The notes under the pieces are model-generated. The model searched no databases. It was not told the origin of the DNA and saw nothing but the letters and a program-made list of their open reading frames with translations. Source: a virus. From it: 64,000 nt of DNA. Position 1 is the first letter of the stretch. Each line of letters starts with the position of its first letter. Made by a program: the position numbers and the translations under genes. The stretch spans positions 151,858 to 215,857 of the IMG/VR virus record IMGVR_UViG_3300028654_000384. One strand, given 5' to 3'. Of the stretch, positions 1 to 7,142 are shown piece after piece.

Positions 1-144
1 GATGAAGGCAACATCGATGTCTGGTAACATTTCGTAGAGAACAGGATTGTCGCCGTGAACCACGCCCCTTTTCGGAGTGACGCGTTTGATGCCCTCCGTT
101 CGGCTAGTGACAAAGGTGCCGGGCACAAGGCGAGTAGTGCTCAT
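1..144 (-). CDS. PGxL/GW family protein, N-terminal part (cut by window edge)
   Basis: The first 48 residues are visible and the frame is open to the edge. VPGTF at residues 7-11 is the N-terminal signature of the family that fills the left 10 kb. Its ATG overlaps the TGA of the next gene upstream as ATGA, so it is probably translated by re-initiation. Function unknown. Confidence 0.75.
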   Translation of the reverse strand, partial: MSTTRLVPGTFVTSRTEGIKRVTPKRGVVHGDNPVLYEMLPDIDVAFI

Positions 145-386
145 TTCGACACCACGTTGAGCCATGATTGACTCATCCAACCTACCCTGTTCAACGCTGA
201 CACGTAGACGATGACCTCGAGAGTATATGAGTCCGACGCACCTAGAATGAGCACCAACGAGCCGAGCGCGATCGCCGTGGGGATGTTACCGTAATCACTG
301 TCACTGATCGTGCCACGTGGCCACAACTGACACCACACGCGCGTCACTGCTAGTTGGCCGATCAACGCGACGGATACAGTGTTCAC
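141..386 (-). CDS. PGxL/GW family protein
   Basis: An 81-residue member with a degenerate signature (LIGQLAV near residues 8-14), a central hydrophobic strand and a C-terminal VGWMSQSWL. The GTG start at 386-384 is chosen because it overlaps the upstream stop as GTGA, the rule in this array; an in-frame ATG at 434 would add 16 residues that do not match siblings. Coupled at both ends to neighbours. Function unknown. Confidence 0.7.
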   Translation of the reverse strand: MNTVSVALIGQLAVTRVWCQLWPRGTISDSDYGNIPTAIALGSLVLILGASDSYTLEVIVYVSALNRVGWMSQSWLNVVSK

Positions 387-640
387 CGGCGCTCCAAGTG
401 CTCGACGCGTTGAATCACCGACGTGTAGATCCAACCCACCGCGCTAGTTAGTGACTCAATGACCTGTGCCCGTCGGTCGCCGCCGGTATCGAACGTAATC
501 GCAATGACAAGACCAAAGTTGAAGTCACACAGGCGTCGTCTATGTCCCATATCACCATAGACGCCCGGACGCCAAGAAGACGCGTGAAGTGATGTCGGGT
601 ACCAGATCAGGTCACCAGGATGGAAAATGCGGGTCACCAC
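383..640 (-). CDS. PGxL/GW family protein
   Basis: 85 residues: HPGDLIWY at residues 7-14, FGLVIAI in the middle and VGWIYTSVI near the end, the three conserved strands of the family. The ATG at 640 follows the upstream stop by only a few bases. It resembles the plus-strand member at 38873-39112 in its NFGLV-type central strand. An SH3-like fold is inference. Confidence 0.75.
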   Translation of the reverse strand: MVTRIFHPGDLIWYPTSLHASSWRPGVYGDMGHRRRLCDFNFGLVIAITFDTGGDRRAQVIESLTSAVGWIYTSVIQRVEHLERR

Positions 641-644
641 AATC

Positions 645-926
645 TTATCCTACACCGACAACTATTTCGGTTACACCGTGCCAGTGGGTGCCACGTCCCA
701 TCACCTCTTCACTGATTTCGTGAATGTACAGACGACCGCGCATTAATAGGATCAATTCGATTACGTCGTCGGACCGCAATCTTCGCCTGCTGATGATCAT
801 GGCAAGGGTGTCTGCGTTGAACACCGTGAACCTGCCCAGCGTGAAGTGATTGAGAGGTCGATTATCAACGAGTCGTGCATGCATCATCGTCAGGGAAGTG
901 ATGAGGTCACCCGGTTCAAACTTCAT
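645..926 (-). CDS. PGxL/GW family protein, divergent C-terminus
   Basis: 93 residues beginning MKFEPGDLI; the ATG at 926 overlaps the upstream TGA (ATGA). The central LAMIIS strand is recognisable, but the usual G-W strand is replaced by a His/Gly-rich tail. An upstream in-frame start would add 12 residues and lose the coupling overlap. Function unknown. Confidence 0.7.
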   Translation of the reverse strand: MKFEPGDLITSLTMMHARLVDNRPLNHFTLGRFTVFNADTLAMIISRRRLRSDDVIELILLMRGRLYIHEISEEVMGRGTHWHGVTEIVVGVG

Positions 927-1228
927 GGGGTGATCACCTTGATGAAGGTGCTGTTGATCCAACCCATGCCCTGCGCGGTGACGATGAAGACATAATGTCC
1001 CATCACCGTCGCCATAACTGTGCTAGCGACGATTCCGACGTAGAGCGAATCAATGTACGTGTAATGACTGTCGTACACGTGGCCGGATACATCCGTATGA
1101 ACGATGATGCACACGTCGCCCGGATAGTATGCGTGTCCCATGATGCGCGGGGGCAGTGCCGTCCACGAATAACCTGGGTGCCTGAAGGTCACCAGCGCGC
1201 CCGGTGTGGCCTGAGCGGGGGTGATCAT
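923..1228 (-). CDS. PGxL/GW family protein, enlarged
   Basis: 101 residues, starting at the ATG (1228) that overlaps the upstream stop. ATPGALVTF lies at residues 6-14, a CIIVH strand follows, then an insertion relative to siblings, and it ends YVFIVTAQGMGWINSTF. The insertion probably lengthens a loop of the putative barrel. Function unknown. Confidence 0.75.
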   Translation of the reverse strand: MITPAQATPGALVTFRHPGYSWTALPPRIMGHAYYPGDVCIIVHTDVSGHVYDSHYTYIDSLYVGIVASTVMATVMGHYVFIVTAQGMGWINSTFIKVITP

Positions 1229-1497
1229 GCGCGCACCAGGTCGGTGGGAAACACCCACCCCACGCGATGGCCGAGCAAGACACAGATCCATTGAGTGCCT
1301 GGTGAAAAGATGTGGGATACGTCCTTCACGTAATTGATGACGAGGCACCGTTTACCACGGCGATACCATCGGAGGCCACTACTATTTTCCCCGGGATGAG
1401 TGATCCTGACTGCAACATCCTCGCCGTGTCGCCGCGCGTGCGACGACCCATGGAGGCAACACAGCGTCCCGGGCAGGAATTGCTCCTCATGGGTCAT
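1225..1497 (-). CDS. PGxL/GW family protein, first gene of a transcription unit
   Basis: 90 residues with FLPGTLCC at residues 7-14, CLVINY in the middle and GWVFPTDL at the end. It lies just downstream of the minus-strand promoter at 1510-1539 and is followed by five coupled family genes. It is a close paralog of the next upstream gene (MTHEEQFLPGTL against MTNEEKLLPGTL; GWVFPTDL against GWVFLTDL), so duplication was recent. Confidence 0.8.
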   Translation of the reverse strand: MTHEEQFLPGTLCCLHGSSHARRHGEDVAVRITHPGENSSGLRWYRRGKRCLVINYVKDVSHIFSPGTQWICVLLGHRVGWVFPTDLVRA

Positions 1498-1509
1498 CGA
1501 GTTCTTTTC

Positions 1510-1539
1510 ATCCTATCACACCATGGCGTCGACTTGCAC
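1510..1539 (-). promoter_or_regulatory. Promoter of the 1497-to-1 array
   Basis: On the minus strand, GTGCAA and TAGGAT are separated by 18 bp, the window-wide promoter pattern. The ATG is 12 bases beyond the -10, so a very short leader is expected. Confidence 0.75.
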
Positions 1540-1550
1540 GGTACACTCAA

Positions 1551-1826
1551 TCAGAGCGGTTCCAGGTCAGTAAGAAAGACCCAACCCAGCGAGGCATCGG
1601 CAAATAACAAGCAGACCCATCTCGTGGATGACAGGCCAAACCGCCAACTGTTGATGACCAGACACACCACGCCAGCAGCATACCAGACGACGACGCGTTC
1701 CATCGGCAGGCCTTGGTGGGTGCCCAGATCGGGGTGCACGATCCGAACGGCAATCTTGTCACCATAGTCTCTTCGGAGGCACGCTAGTGTGCCGGGCAGC
1801 AACTTCTCCTCGTTGGTCATTGTCAT
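1551..1826 (-). CDS. PGxL/GW family protein
   Basis: 91 residues; LLPGTLACL near the N-terminus, VCLVINS in the middle, LGWVFLTDL near the end. The ATG at 1826 overlaps the upstream TGA; a second ATG two codons later aligns better with its nearest paralog (1225-1497) and may be the real start. Last gene of the unit headed by the RadA-like gene. Confidence 0.8.
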   Translation of the reverse strand: MTMTNEEKLLPGTLACLRRDYGDKIAVRIVHPDLGTHQGLPMERVVVWYAAGVVCLVINSWRFGLSSTRWVCLLFADASLGWVFLTDLEPL

Positions 1827-2038
1827 CTGTTTTCGAGGAAGTACACTGAAACCCAAACCAAGCGCTCCGCGTGCAGGACGAGAACATAGTCCAGGAGGGC
1901 GTCCCATTGCTGAACAATGAGGCACGCGTCACCTGCCTCGTGTGCGTGTCCCAGCGCCAACGTCTTGCGATCTTTCCACCCAATCCACGCGTGCATGAAG
2001 ACTGCCAGCATTCCGGGAATGACGTCATGCGGCGTCAT
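1823..2038 (-). CDS. PGxL/GW family protein, short
   Basis: 71 residues; VIPGMLAVF at residues 6-14, a DACLIVQ strand and a final LVWVSVYFL in which the G-W motif has become V-W. ATGA overlap at both ends places it in the coupled chain 2573 to 1551. Function unknown. Confidence 0.75.
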   Translation of the reverse strand: MTPHDVIPGMLAVFMHAWIGWKDRKTLALGHAHEAGDACLIVQQWDALLDYVLVLHAERLVWVSVYFLENR

Positions 2039-2310
2039 GCCAACACCAAGTCACTGTCGAAGATCCACCCAACAATGCCGTCTGACGTTAGCACACAGAT
2101 CCACCAGATGTTGGCTGACCACACGTAGTCAATGATCAAACCAGCAGTGCCACACCGGGCATATATCACCAGTGATGGTACCTCATCTTTGGGGTGCCTA
2201 GTGCGGATGCTGACCGTTACCAACTTCCTCTTATTGTAGAGAAAGATCAACGTCCCACGTGCATGGATCGTAGGCTGCACAAAGGGTGCTGGGGTTGGTG
2301 TGGAGATCAT
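2035..2310 (-). CDS. PGxL/GW family protein
   Basis: 91 residues. The signature is ARGTLIFL (RG instead of PG), followed by AGLIIDYV and a C-terminal VGWIFDSDLVLA close to the GWVF-T-DL ends of its neighbours. The ATG at 2310 overlaps the upstream stop. Function unknown. Confidence 0.75.
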   Translation of the reverse strand: MISTPTPAPFVQPTIHARGTLIFLYNKRKLVTVSIRTRHPKDEVPSLVIYARCGTAGLIIDYVWSANIWWICVLTSDGIVGWIFDSDLVLA

Positions 2311-2573
2311 GGAACATCACTCGTCTTCGCTATGCGAACGGCGCGGAAGATCGCTCCGATCACGTGGCTGCCTTCGAGCGCGCGAGATAACCCATTACAG
2401 TTCAACCACGTCAGGATGCCTTCGGCGCGGGCGACCAACAGGTTAACGCCACCGATGAGCACGAAGCGATGCTCGACGGATGACCATATCTCTTCATGCG
2501 TGACAACCTCATTGCCGTTACGGGTGTACACCCACTTGATGAGGTCGCCGGGCTTCAATTCACTCGGCGTCAT
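2307..2573 (-). CDS. KPGDLIEW-subfamily protein
   Basis: 88 residues. LKPGDLIKWVY, EEIWSSVEHRFVLIGG and LLVARAEGILTWL define the subfamily also encoded on the plus strand at 19360, 29803, 44039, 49733, 50002, 50265 and 59140. The ATG at 2573 lies inside the end of the RadA-like gene (14-base overlap), which couples the two. Function unknown. Confidence 0.8.
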   Translation of the reverse strand: MTPSELKPGDLIKWVYTRNGNEVVTHEEIWSSVEHRFVLIGGVNLLVARAEGILTWLNCNGLSRALEGSHVIGAIFRAVRIAKTSDVP

Positions 2574-3351
2574 CAGGTGCAACCCAATCCTGACCCTTGG
2601 TGAATGAACCGCGGTTCTCGATGCCCGTCTTGGTCAAGGCGACGACGAACGTTTTCCCGCTACAACCCCACCTGTTCTTGCTGACCTCGAACAACAGGCC
2701 CCCAAACGTCGGGCTCTTCTTGTTCTCGTCGTACGACAGGTGGGCATGGACGTCGATGGCGTGGCGGATGGTGTTCTTGCCCGCGAATTCTCCACCCTTG
2801 GTACATTGTCCCACGAAGATGCAGAAGGCGAAGTTCTGCTGGCACCAGGCGACCAACATCTCAGTGCAGCGCACCGGGGTGTTGCCCGTCGTCCCACCGT
2901 CCTTGTACTTCATGTCGTTCAACGTCTGCAGTGAATCTTGCAGTAGGACGATGACCTTGCCCGGGTTGGCCTTCTTGACGCCGTCGAGGAACTTCAACAG
3001 CTTAGGCAGGTTAGTCTCCTCGGCGACCATGAAGTCGTGCTTCAACTGCAACCGTTCAACGGCCAGCTTGGCCTGAAACAGGCTCTCTTCGCCCGTGTTG
3101 TAGACGACGATGTGACCCGCACCCGTCAGCGTCGACGCCAACTGGCGCACCAGCGTTGACTTGCCGGTGCCCGGGCCACCCGTCAGCATCAGCGTCGTCG
3201 TCGCGGTGAAGCCACCTTCGCCGCCCAACGCCTCGTCGATCCAATCGAGGCCCGTCGAGTGCTTGACCCGCAGTTCGGGTGGCACCGCGATGGTGCTGAT
3301 CTTCGTCCCAGCCTTGAAACCACGCCCAACGTGCAGATTCATCTCGGCCAT
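2560..3351 (-). CDS. RadA/Sak4-like RecA-fold ATPase
   Basis: 263 residues. Walker A is GGPGTGKST; an NTGEES segment follows, then a hydrophobic strand ending VIVLLQDSLQTL (Walker B region), GQCTKGGEFAG and KNRWG. These match the order of motifs in RadA/Sms (GEES, DSIQT, GH-TK-G-IAG, KNRFG). RadA's N-terminal zinc finger and C-terminal Lon-like domain are absent, so this is the minimal ATPase core used by phages as Sak4-type recombinases. It probably acts in single-strand annealing, strand exchange or fork repair. It has its own promoter (3382-3411) and a leader of about 30 bases, and heads a chain of PGxL/GW genes. Confidence 0.88.
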   Translation of the reverse strand: MAEMNLHVGRGFKAGTKISTIAVPPELRVKHSTGLDWIDEALGGEGGFTATTTLMLTGGPGTGKSTLVRQLASTLTGAGHIVVYNTGEESLFQAKLAVERLQLKHDFMVAEETNLPKLLKFLDGVKKANPGKVIVLLQDSLQTLNDMKYKDGGTTGNTPVRCTEMLVAWCQQNFAFCIFVGQCTKGGEFAGKNTIRHAIDVHAHLSYDENKKSPTFGGLLFEVSKNRWGCSGKTFVVALTKTGIENRGSFTKGQDWVAPDDAE

Positions 3352-3381
3352 TGTCTCGGCATCTCCGTCGGTTGAGATCTA

Positions 3382-3411
3382 ACTCTACCAGGTTCGTGGT
3401 GGAACTTGCAC
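3382..3411 (-). promoter_or_regulatory. Promoter of the RadA-like gene
   Basis: GTGCAA-18-TAGAGT on the minus strand with a TGG extended -10. TAGATC follows but no ATG, so this copy gives a leader of about 30 bases. Confidence 0.8.
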
Positions 3412-3413
3412 TA

Positions 3414-3527
3414 TCACCGAGCCAGGATGAACATGCCCAGTGCGACCCACGAGGCGCCACAGACGACGAGGGCAGCGCTCCAGAACATCACCATCTCGGC
3501 CCGACTTGCCTTTGCTTCCTTCATCAT
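3414..3527 (-). CDS. 37-residue membrane microprotein
   Basis: Starts ATGATG directly after TAGATC of the promoter at 3534-3563 and ends TGA at 3414. A charged N-terminus (KEAKASRAE) precedes one hydrophobic segment, roughly residues 13-35 (VMFWSAALVVCGASWVALGM). A single-pass inner-membrane peptide is likely. Its stop overlaps the region just upstream of the RadA-like promoter. Function unknown. Confidence 0.7.
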   Translation of the reverse strand: MMKEAKASRAEMVMFWSAALVVCGASWVALGMFILAR

Positions 3528-3533
3528 GATCTA

Positions 3534-3563
3534 ATCCTACCACGGTCGCCGGCGAACTTGCAC
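3534..3563 (-). promoter_or_regulatory. Leaderless-type promoter
   Basis: GTGCAA-18-TAGGAT-TAGATC-ATG on the minus strand with a TGG extended -10. The 23-bp palindrome at 3571-3593 begins 7 bp upstream of the -35. Confidence 0.85.
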
Positions 3564-3570
3564 TGTCCCC

Positions 3571-3593
3571 GAATTATACCCCGGGTGTAATCC
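3571..3593. repeat. Dispersed 23-bp palindrome, copy 1
   Basis: GAATTATACC then CCGGGTGTAATCC, an imperfect inverted repeat. Its centre is 55 bp from the ATG at 3527. Probably an operator or activator site. The 144 bp between it and the plus-strand promoter at 3738 show no gene. Confidence 0.75.
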
Positions 3594-3737
3594 TAGCCTG
3601 CCTGTCCCGGGACACCCCCGGACCCACCCAGGTGCGGCCCGACGGCCCACAGGACGGCCCAGGTCACCTTGCCACGGGCGGGAGGCAGTTCCACCCCTTC
3701 GATTATTGTGGGTGCCCGGTGACAAGGCACGTGGACG

Positions 3738-3767
3738 GTGTAAGTCCCCGGTGAATCGTGGTAGAGT
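3738..3767 (+). promoter_or_regulatory. Leaderless-type promoter
   Basis: GTGTAA-18-TAGAGT-TAGATC-ATG; the ATG at 3774 is 6 bases past the -10. Confidence 0.85.
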
Positions 3768-3773
3768 TAGATC

Positions 3774-4073
3774 ATGGTAGCAAATAGGTCTCGCCTCAAC
3801 GTGCCCATCCACAGTGCTCGCAAGTTCAGGTGGAGCAACGATTTCACCGGCAGTGCCGAGGTGTCTGACTTCAGCCGAACAATCAGCTCGCGGGTGTACA
3901 CCGATGCCGCGGACGTGGGTTTCATCTGTGAATCACCGCGGACGGGTAAACAGGTGCTGTTCACGTTGTGTGAAGAAGAACGGCACGATGGTGAGTTGGT
4001 GTCGGAGACCTACGTGTCGTGCGCTTTTGGGGGTTGGGTGCCCGACATGCGCATCATAATCTTCAACGACTGA
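3774..4073 (+). CDS. Hypothetical protein, 99 residues
   Basis: Start fixed by the leaderless promoter. A basic N-terminus (residues 1-20) precedes an alternating hydrophobic pattern suggesting a beta-rich domain, ending WVPDMRIIIF. No family recognised. Transcribed alone; the next promoter begins two bases after its stop. Confidence 0.75.
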   Translation: MVANRSRLNVPIHSARKFRWSNDFTGSAEVSDFSRTISSRVYTDAADVGFICESPRTGKQVLFTLCEEERHDGELVSETYVSCAFGGWVPDMRIIIFND

Positions 4074-4074
4074 A

Positions 4075-4104
4075 GTGCAAGTTCAACTCCGAACCTGGTA
4101 GGAT
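4075..4104 (+). promoter_or_regulatory. Leaderless-type promoter
   Basis: GTGCAA-18-TAGGAT-TAGATC-ATG with a TGG extended -10; drives 4111-4407. Confidence 0.85.
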
Positions 4105-4110
4105 TAGATC

Positions 4111-4407
4111 ATGATCAAATACAAGCGTGCCCCTGCCGGGTACATTGCCCAGTTCTTCACAGACGAGAAGCTCCCATACCCGGGCGCGGTCAACCAGGAT
4201 TACCGTGACAACCATTTCATGGACGTGACAGGAGACTGGTGTCCCACTCTCCCGGAGGCGATCGAGTCAGTCAAGAAACAACGTCCCAAGGAGATCAAGA
4301 AGCTCCAGAAAAAGCTCGAAGCGCTTGAGGCGAGAGCTCAGGAACTGAGGGCTTACATCAAACAACTCCAGGAAACGTCAGCGACCTCCGTCGAAGAGAA
4401 AGTCTGA
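4111..4407 (+). CDS. Hypothetical protein with C-terminal coiled coil
   Basis: 98 residues. The N-terminal part (YKRAPAGYIAQFF, then DVTGDWCPTLPEAI) looks globular; residues about 52-90 are a charged heptad-like helix (KEIKKLQKKLEALEARAQEL), so oligomerisation is likely. Start fixed by its promoter. Function unknown. Confidence 0.75.
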   Translation: MIKYKRAPAGYIAQFFTDEKLPYPGAVNQDYRDNHFMDVTGDWCPTLPEAIESVKKQRPKEIKKLQKKLEALEARAQELRAYIKQLQETSATSVEEKV

Positions 4408-4448
4408 GGAAGATCTGTGCAAGTTCAACTTCGAACCTGGTGGTTGCA

Positions 4449-4478
4449 GTGCAAGTTGCCCTGCAACTGGCATAGGAT
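4449..4478 (+). promoter_or_regulatory. Leaderless-type promoter, with a decayed copy upstream
   Basis: GTGCAA-18-TAGGAT-TAGATC-ATG. The spacer contains AGTTGCCCTGCAACT, a small palindrome. About 30 bp upstream is a second GTGCAAG and spacer whose -10 is lost (GGTGGTTG), apparently a decayed duplicate. Confidence 0.85.
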
Positions 4479-4484
4479 TAGATC

Positions 4485-4727
4485 ATGGCAAAGAGAACCC
4501 TCAAAGTCGGCGACGAATTCCACAAGGGCCTGTGCATTGTGCGGGTGATGACCCTCGAGAACCCGGGCAGGTTCCCGGTACGCTACGTGTGGGTCGTCGA
4601 GGCCAATGGCCGCCGCGAAGCGGACCATTGTGGCCGTGAAATGGCCGGCGTCAATTCGGTCAGCGGCACCTTCAAGTTCCTCGAAGGCGAGGGCTTCACC
4701 TATCACCCGGTGCAAGTCACCGCCTGA
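4485..4727 (+). CDS. Hypothetical protein, 80 residues
   Basis: Begins MAKRTLKVGDEFHKG, contains YVWVVEANG and ends with a short aromatic strand; compact beta-rich, possibly related to the SH3-like small proteins but without the G-W strand. Its last codons (VQVTA) overlap the -35 of the next promoter. Function unknown. Confidence 0.75.
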   Translation: MAKRTLKVGDEFHKGLCIVRVMTLENPGRFPVRYVWVVEANGRREADHCGREMAGVNSVSGTFKFLEGEGFTYHPVQVTA

Positions 4728-4739
4728 TCGTGGTAGAGT
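4710..4739 (+). promoter_or_regulatory. Leaderless-type promoter inside the preceding gene's end
   Basis: GTGCAA-18-TAGAGT-TAGATC-ATG; the -35 lies within the last codons of 4485-4727 and the -10 just after its stop. Confidence 0.85.
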
Positions 4740-4745
4740 TAGATC

Positions 4746-5177
4746 ATGGCAAAGAAAGTAGCAAAGAAGTCATCCAAGGCGACACCGTCTCACTACTGCG
4801 TCGGCGACACATTTGTACACTCCGACCACAACGCGGGAGTGCACATCCGGGTAGTAGCTGTCACCTCTAACTCGGTGTCTTACACGTGGCACTATTCGCC
4901 CGGTGGTGTCGGCGAGCCACCGTGGAAACAGCCCGTGTCACATTCACAGTTTCAAACGCTGCTCACTGACTTTGGCTTCACAAAGCAAAGCTGTAACAAG
5001 AGACGCGCGGCGCTCGTCGATCACATTGCACTGGCGGTGTGCAATGCGTTCAACCGAGAGGTCAGCAACGCGCTCAGTGAATTGACTCCCGTGTCGCCCG
5101 GGCTCATTGAACACGATGGGGCGATGATCATCATGAAAGATGCAGTGCACGCCGCCATTCAGCGCTTGACTTCGTAG
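4746..5177 (+). CDS. Hypothetical protein, 143 residues
   Basis: A Lys/Ala-rich N-terminal tail (residues 1-13) precedes YCVGDTFVH and VHIRVVAVTSNSVSYTW, a beta-rich segment, then a helical half with RRAALVDHIALAVCNAF. The tail could bind nucleic acid; that is inference. Start fixed by the promoter. No family recognised. Confidence 0.75.
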   Translation: MAKKVAKKSSKATPSHYCVGDTFVHSDHNAGVHIRVVAVTSNSVSYTWHYSPGGVGEPPWKQPVSHSQFQTLLTDFGFTKQSCNKRRAALVDHIALAVCNAFNREVSNALSELTPVSPGLIEHDGAMIIMKDAVHAAIQRLTS

Positions 5178-5182
5178 GAGCA

Positions 5183-5212
5183 GTGCAAGTCTTCCGTCAC
5201 TCGTGGTATCCT
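5183..5212 (+). promoter_or_regulatory. Promoter with a leader
   Basis: GTGCAA-18-TATCCT followed by GATC but no ATG. The start at 5245 is preceded by AAGGA, so this transcript has a Shine-Dalgarno leader of about 26 bases. Confidence 0.7.
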
Positions 5213-5244
5213 GATCTCTCCACCCATAATCAAGGAATGAAGCC

Positions 5245-5484
5245 ATGTCGATGCGATCCACCAACTCTCCCCGCCGTGTCTACTCCCGCAACAACGTCGT
5301 CCACGTGCTGTTCGCCGGCACCGTCTTCGGCCCCAACGGCGACACCAAGGTGCGCCTCGACACCCCCGTCCGCATCACCGGCAACGGCGACGGGACATGC
5401 ACCATCGTGCAGCGCCGTGCTCACGCCAAGGGCATCACCGAAGTGTGGCCGCAGGTCAAGGTGCCCTGCACCCCGCGTGGTTAG
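5245..5484 (+). CDS. Hypothetical basic protein, 79 residues
   Basis: ATG at 5245 is preceded by AAGGA at a normal distance; another ATG at 5237 is out of frame. The protein is Arg-rich at the N-terminus with beta-type stretches (VVHVLFAGTVFG, TKVRLDTPVRITG). Function unknown. Confidence 0.7.
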   Translation: MSMRSTNSPRRVYSRNNVVHVLFAGTVFGPNGDTKVRLDTPVRITGNGDGTCTIVQRRAHAKGITEVWPQVKVPCTPRG

Positions 5485-5487
5485 GTC

Positions 5488-5760
5488 GTGATTCACACAG
5501 GTCCCCGGGTACACATTCCTCACGGTGACTCAAATGATCGAACGGATGCGAACCTGCTGCCCGGTACCCTGGCCATCGCCGGTGCCCTCTGGCACGACGT
5601 AGACCTACAGCAACCCGTGGTGGGCACCAATTTTCTGTGTCTCATCGTCGGCGAGGTGTGCAATGGCAACATCTGGCGACCCACGTTGGTCAGTGCGCTC
5701 GACGGAGGGGTGCTGTTTGGCTCAGCCTTCTATTTGGAGCCGACGACCGTTAGGTCGTGA
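5488..5760 (+). CDS. PGxL/GW family protein on the plus strand
   Basis: 90 residues; LLPGTLAIAG near residue 23, FLCLIVGEV in the middle and a final LVSALDGGVLFGSAFYL. The GTG start is 4 bases after the preceding stop. Its end overlaps by 31 bp the end of the opposing family member at 5730-5990, so the two are convergent. Confidence 0.75.
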   Translation: MIHTGPRVHIPHGDSNDRTDANLLPGTLAIAGALWHDVDLQQPVVGTNFLCLIVGEVCNGNIWRPTLVSALDGGVLFGSAFYLEPTTVRS

Positions 5761-5990
5761 CTTCGCTCAAGTGCCCAGGCCTCGCGCACGCCGAAACAGC
5801 TGACCCACAGCAATTGATCACCAAACAGGATGAACGGGTGGTCACCGGTGATATCTTGGCACGAGATGACGAGGCACAGCGTGGGGCGCTGCACCTGGGT
5901 GACATAGTCAGCGGGTAGCATTGTCTCATTGCTCCACAACACCGCGCCCGGGACGACGGTGATCAATTGTCCGGGTCGCAGCACGCTCAT
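5730..5990 (-). CDS. PGxL/GW family protein, last of the 6898 chain
   Basis: 86 residues: LRPGQLITV at residues 4-12, LCLVISCQ, then PFILFGDQLLWVSCF where L-W replaces G-W. The ATG overlaps the upstream stop (ATGA). Its closest local relatives are the next two genes (PGQL signature). Function unknown. Confidence 0.8.
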   Translation of the reverse strand: MSVLRPGQLITVVPGAVLWSNETMLPADYVTQVQRPTLCLVISCQDITGDHPFILFGDQLLWVSCFGVREAWALERSHDLTVVGSK

Positions 5991-6208
5991 GTCGGCACCC
6001 GATGCAGGTACACGTGGCTACACCACAGTAGCTGATCATCACCGGTGAGGACGAGTGCCAGTTGCCATTTTTTTGATGTCCTGATCACAGCGATGATGAG
6101 TGACACGCTATCGGGCTTGTTCAATACGTTAAAGCCACGCATCCTTCCGTCGTCGCAAGTTCTCCACCCGGCGTCGCAGAGGACCAGCTGTCCGGGCACC
6201 AGTTTCAT
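5987..6208 (-). CDS. PGxL/GW family protein
   Basis: 73 residues, MKLVPGQLVL at the start, SLIIAVI strand, and a C-terminal DDQLLWCSHVYL matching the neighbour's L-W form. ATGA overlaps at both ends. Function unknown. Confidence 0.8.
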   Translation of the reverse strand: MKLVPGQLVLCDAGWRTCDDGRMRGFNVLNKPDSVSLIIAVIRTSKKWQLALVLTGDDQLLWCSHVYLHRVPT

Positions 6209-6441
6209 ACCTGCCTCAGGTAGTGTTCACTAGTCCACAACAATCGCCCATCACTAGTGACGACGAGTGTCGGCCGCCAGTTGTTAGAAATGACACCAGC
6301 AGAGGTGCCGATGACGAGGCACAGTTCTTCACGCCAGACGCGGCGAACATAATCGATCAGTGTTTGATTGAACCACAGACCCGCACCTGGGATCAGGAAT
6401 GTCAGTTGACCCGGTTGATAGAGCCAATCGTCACCTGTCAC
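6205..6441 (-). CDS. PGxL/GW family protein
   Basis: 78 residues from the GTG at 6441, which overlaps the upstream stop as GTGA. YQPGQLTFL, LCLVIGTSA and LVVTSDGRLLWTSEHYL are the three family strands. It is similar to the plus-strand member at 5488-5760 (NNWRPTLV against NIWRPTLV), indicating an inversion-duplication across the array edge. Confidence 0.8.
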   Translation of the reverse strand: MTGDDWLYQPGQLTFLIPGAGLWFNQTLIDYVRRVWREELCLVIGTSAGVISNNWRPTLVVTSDGRLLWTSEHYLRQV

Positions 6442-6656
6442 AACAGCCTCCAACGTCCGGGGTGGGCCCACGTCAGGCCCAATCGACCGTCGATCAACAA
6501 CAACGTCGGGTGACCGTGATTTGATCGACGACCGACGACCAGCGCGACCCGGCCGGCTTCGATGACGGTGCCGTTCTGATCAGATGAACTGACCATGATG
6601 GGTGCCGTGATCTCAATCAGTGCTCCTGGGACGGGCGCGGTGGGTGACGGCATCAT
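6438..6656 (-). CDS. PGxL/GW family protein
   Basis: 72 residues; PVPGALIEI, VALVVGRRS, then LLLIDGRLGLTWAHPGRW. ATG at 6656 overlaps the upstream stop. It belongs to the same PG-(Q/A)-L, DGRL branch as its neighbours. Function unknown. Confidence 0.8.
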   Translation of the reverse strand: MMPSPTAPVPGALIEITAPIMVSSSDQNGTVIEAGRVALVVGRRSNHGHPTLLLIDGRLGLTWAHPGRWRLL

Positions 6657-6898
6657 ACTCCCACTATGGAGTTACGATTGATCTCACACAGTTTGCCGCG
6701 CGCAAGGCAAATCACGTAATCAGCATCAACCTTAGAATGGGTGATGACGAAGAAACACTCGCCAGGCCAAGCAGTGCTGGGCATTTCGTTGACGAAAGCG
6801 ATGATGTCTGTTGTCATCCACCACAATGTGCAGGCGGCGTGCGTCGGCATGGTCAAGGTGCCCGGAGAGAACTTCACGTCGGCGGGTGACAACACCAT
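6653..6898 (-). CDS. PGxL/GW family protein, divergent
   Basis: 81 residues; FSPGTLTMP, CFFVITHS and YVICLARGKLCEI, the last matching VICIARGRLCEV of the next upstream gene. The annotated ATG is only 2 bases past the -10 of the promoter at 6901-6930, so transcription may begin within it and the adjacent GTG (6895) may be the used start. Confidence 0.75.
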   Translation of the reverse strand: MVLSPADVKFSPGTLTMPTHAACTLWWMTTDIIAFVNEMPSTAWPGECFFVITHSKVDADYVICLARGKLCEINRNSIVGV

Positions 6899-6900
6899 TA

Positions 6901-6930
6901 ATCATACCCCTGGTGTCGGTCAGTGTTCAA
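6901..6930 (-). promoter_or_regulatory. Promoter of the 6898 chain
   Basis: TTGAAC-18-TATGAT on the minus strand, closer to the general sigma-70 consensus than the GTGCAA sites. Confidence 0.65.
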
Positions 6931-6941
6931 GCGTTGAACAT

Positions 6942-7142
6942 TCACAGCGACTTTAACCAGGCATATGCAACCTCGCACAGTCGCCCCCGTGCGATACAAA
7001 TGACGTACTTGGGGGAATAGCCGGCACCAATGATGAGGCAAGGCTCGCCGTGAACGGCGTTGTTGGGGTCACAGTCGCCCAACCACCACAACAGACAAGG
7101 CAGTTGGGTGATAACGGCCAAGGTGCCAGGTTGCAGCTTCAC
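6942..7142 (-). CDS. PGxL/GW family protein
   Basis: 66 residues from a GTG that overlaps the upstream TGA (GTGA). LQPGTLAV, PCLIIGAG and YVICIARGRLCEVAYAWL are conserved with the following gene, so the two are recent duplicates. Last gene of the chain that begins at 8864. Function unknown. Confidence 0.8.
   Translation of the reverse strand: MKLQPGTLAVITQLPCLLWWLGDCDPNNAVHGEPCLIIGAGYSPKYVICIARGRLCEVAYAWLKSL

Noticed and set aside
3537-3812. A 91-codon minus-strand frame across the 3.6-kb intergenic region
   Set aside because: It runs through two divergent promoters and the palindrome, and its residues are Pro/Arg/Gly/His-rich noise.
4417-4448. A second promoter before 4485-4727
   Set aside because: It has the GTGCAA and spacer but the -10 reads GGTTGC; a decayed duplicate of the functional copy 30 bp downstream.
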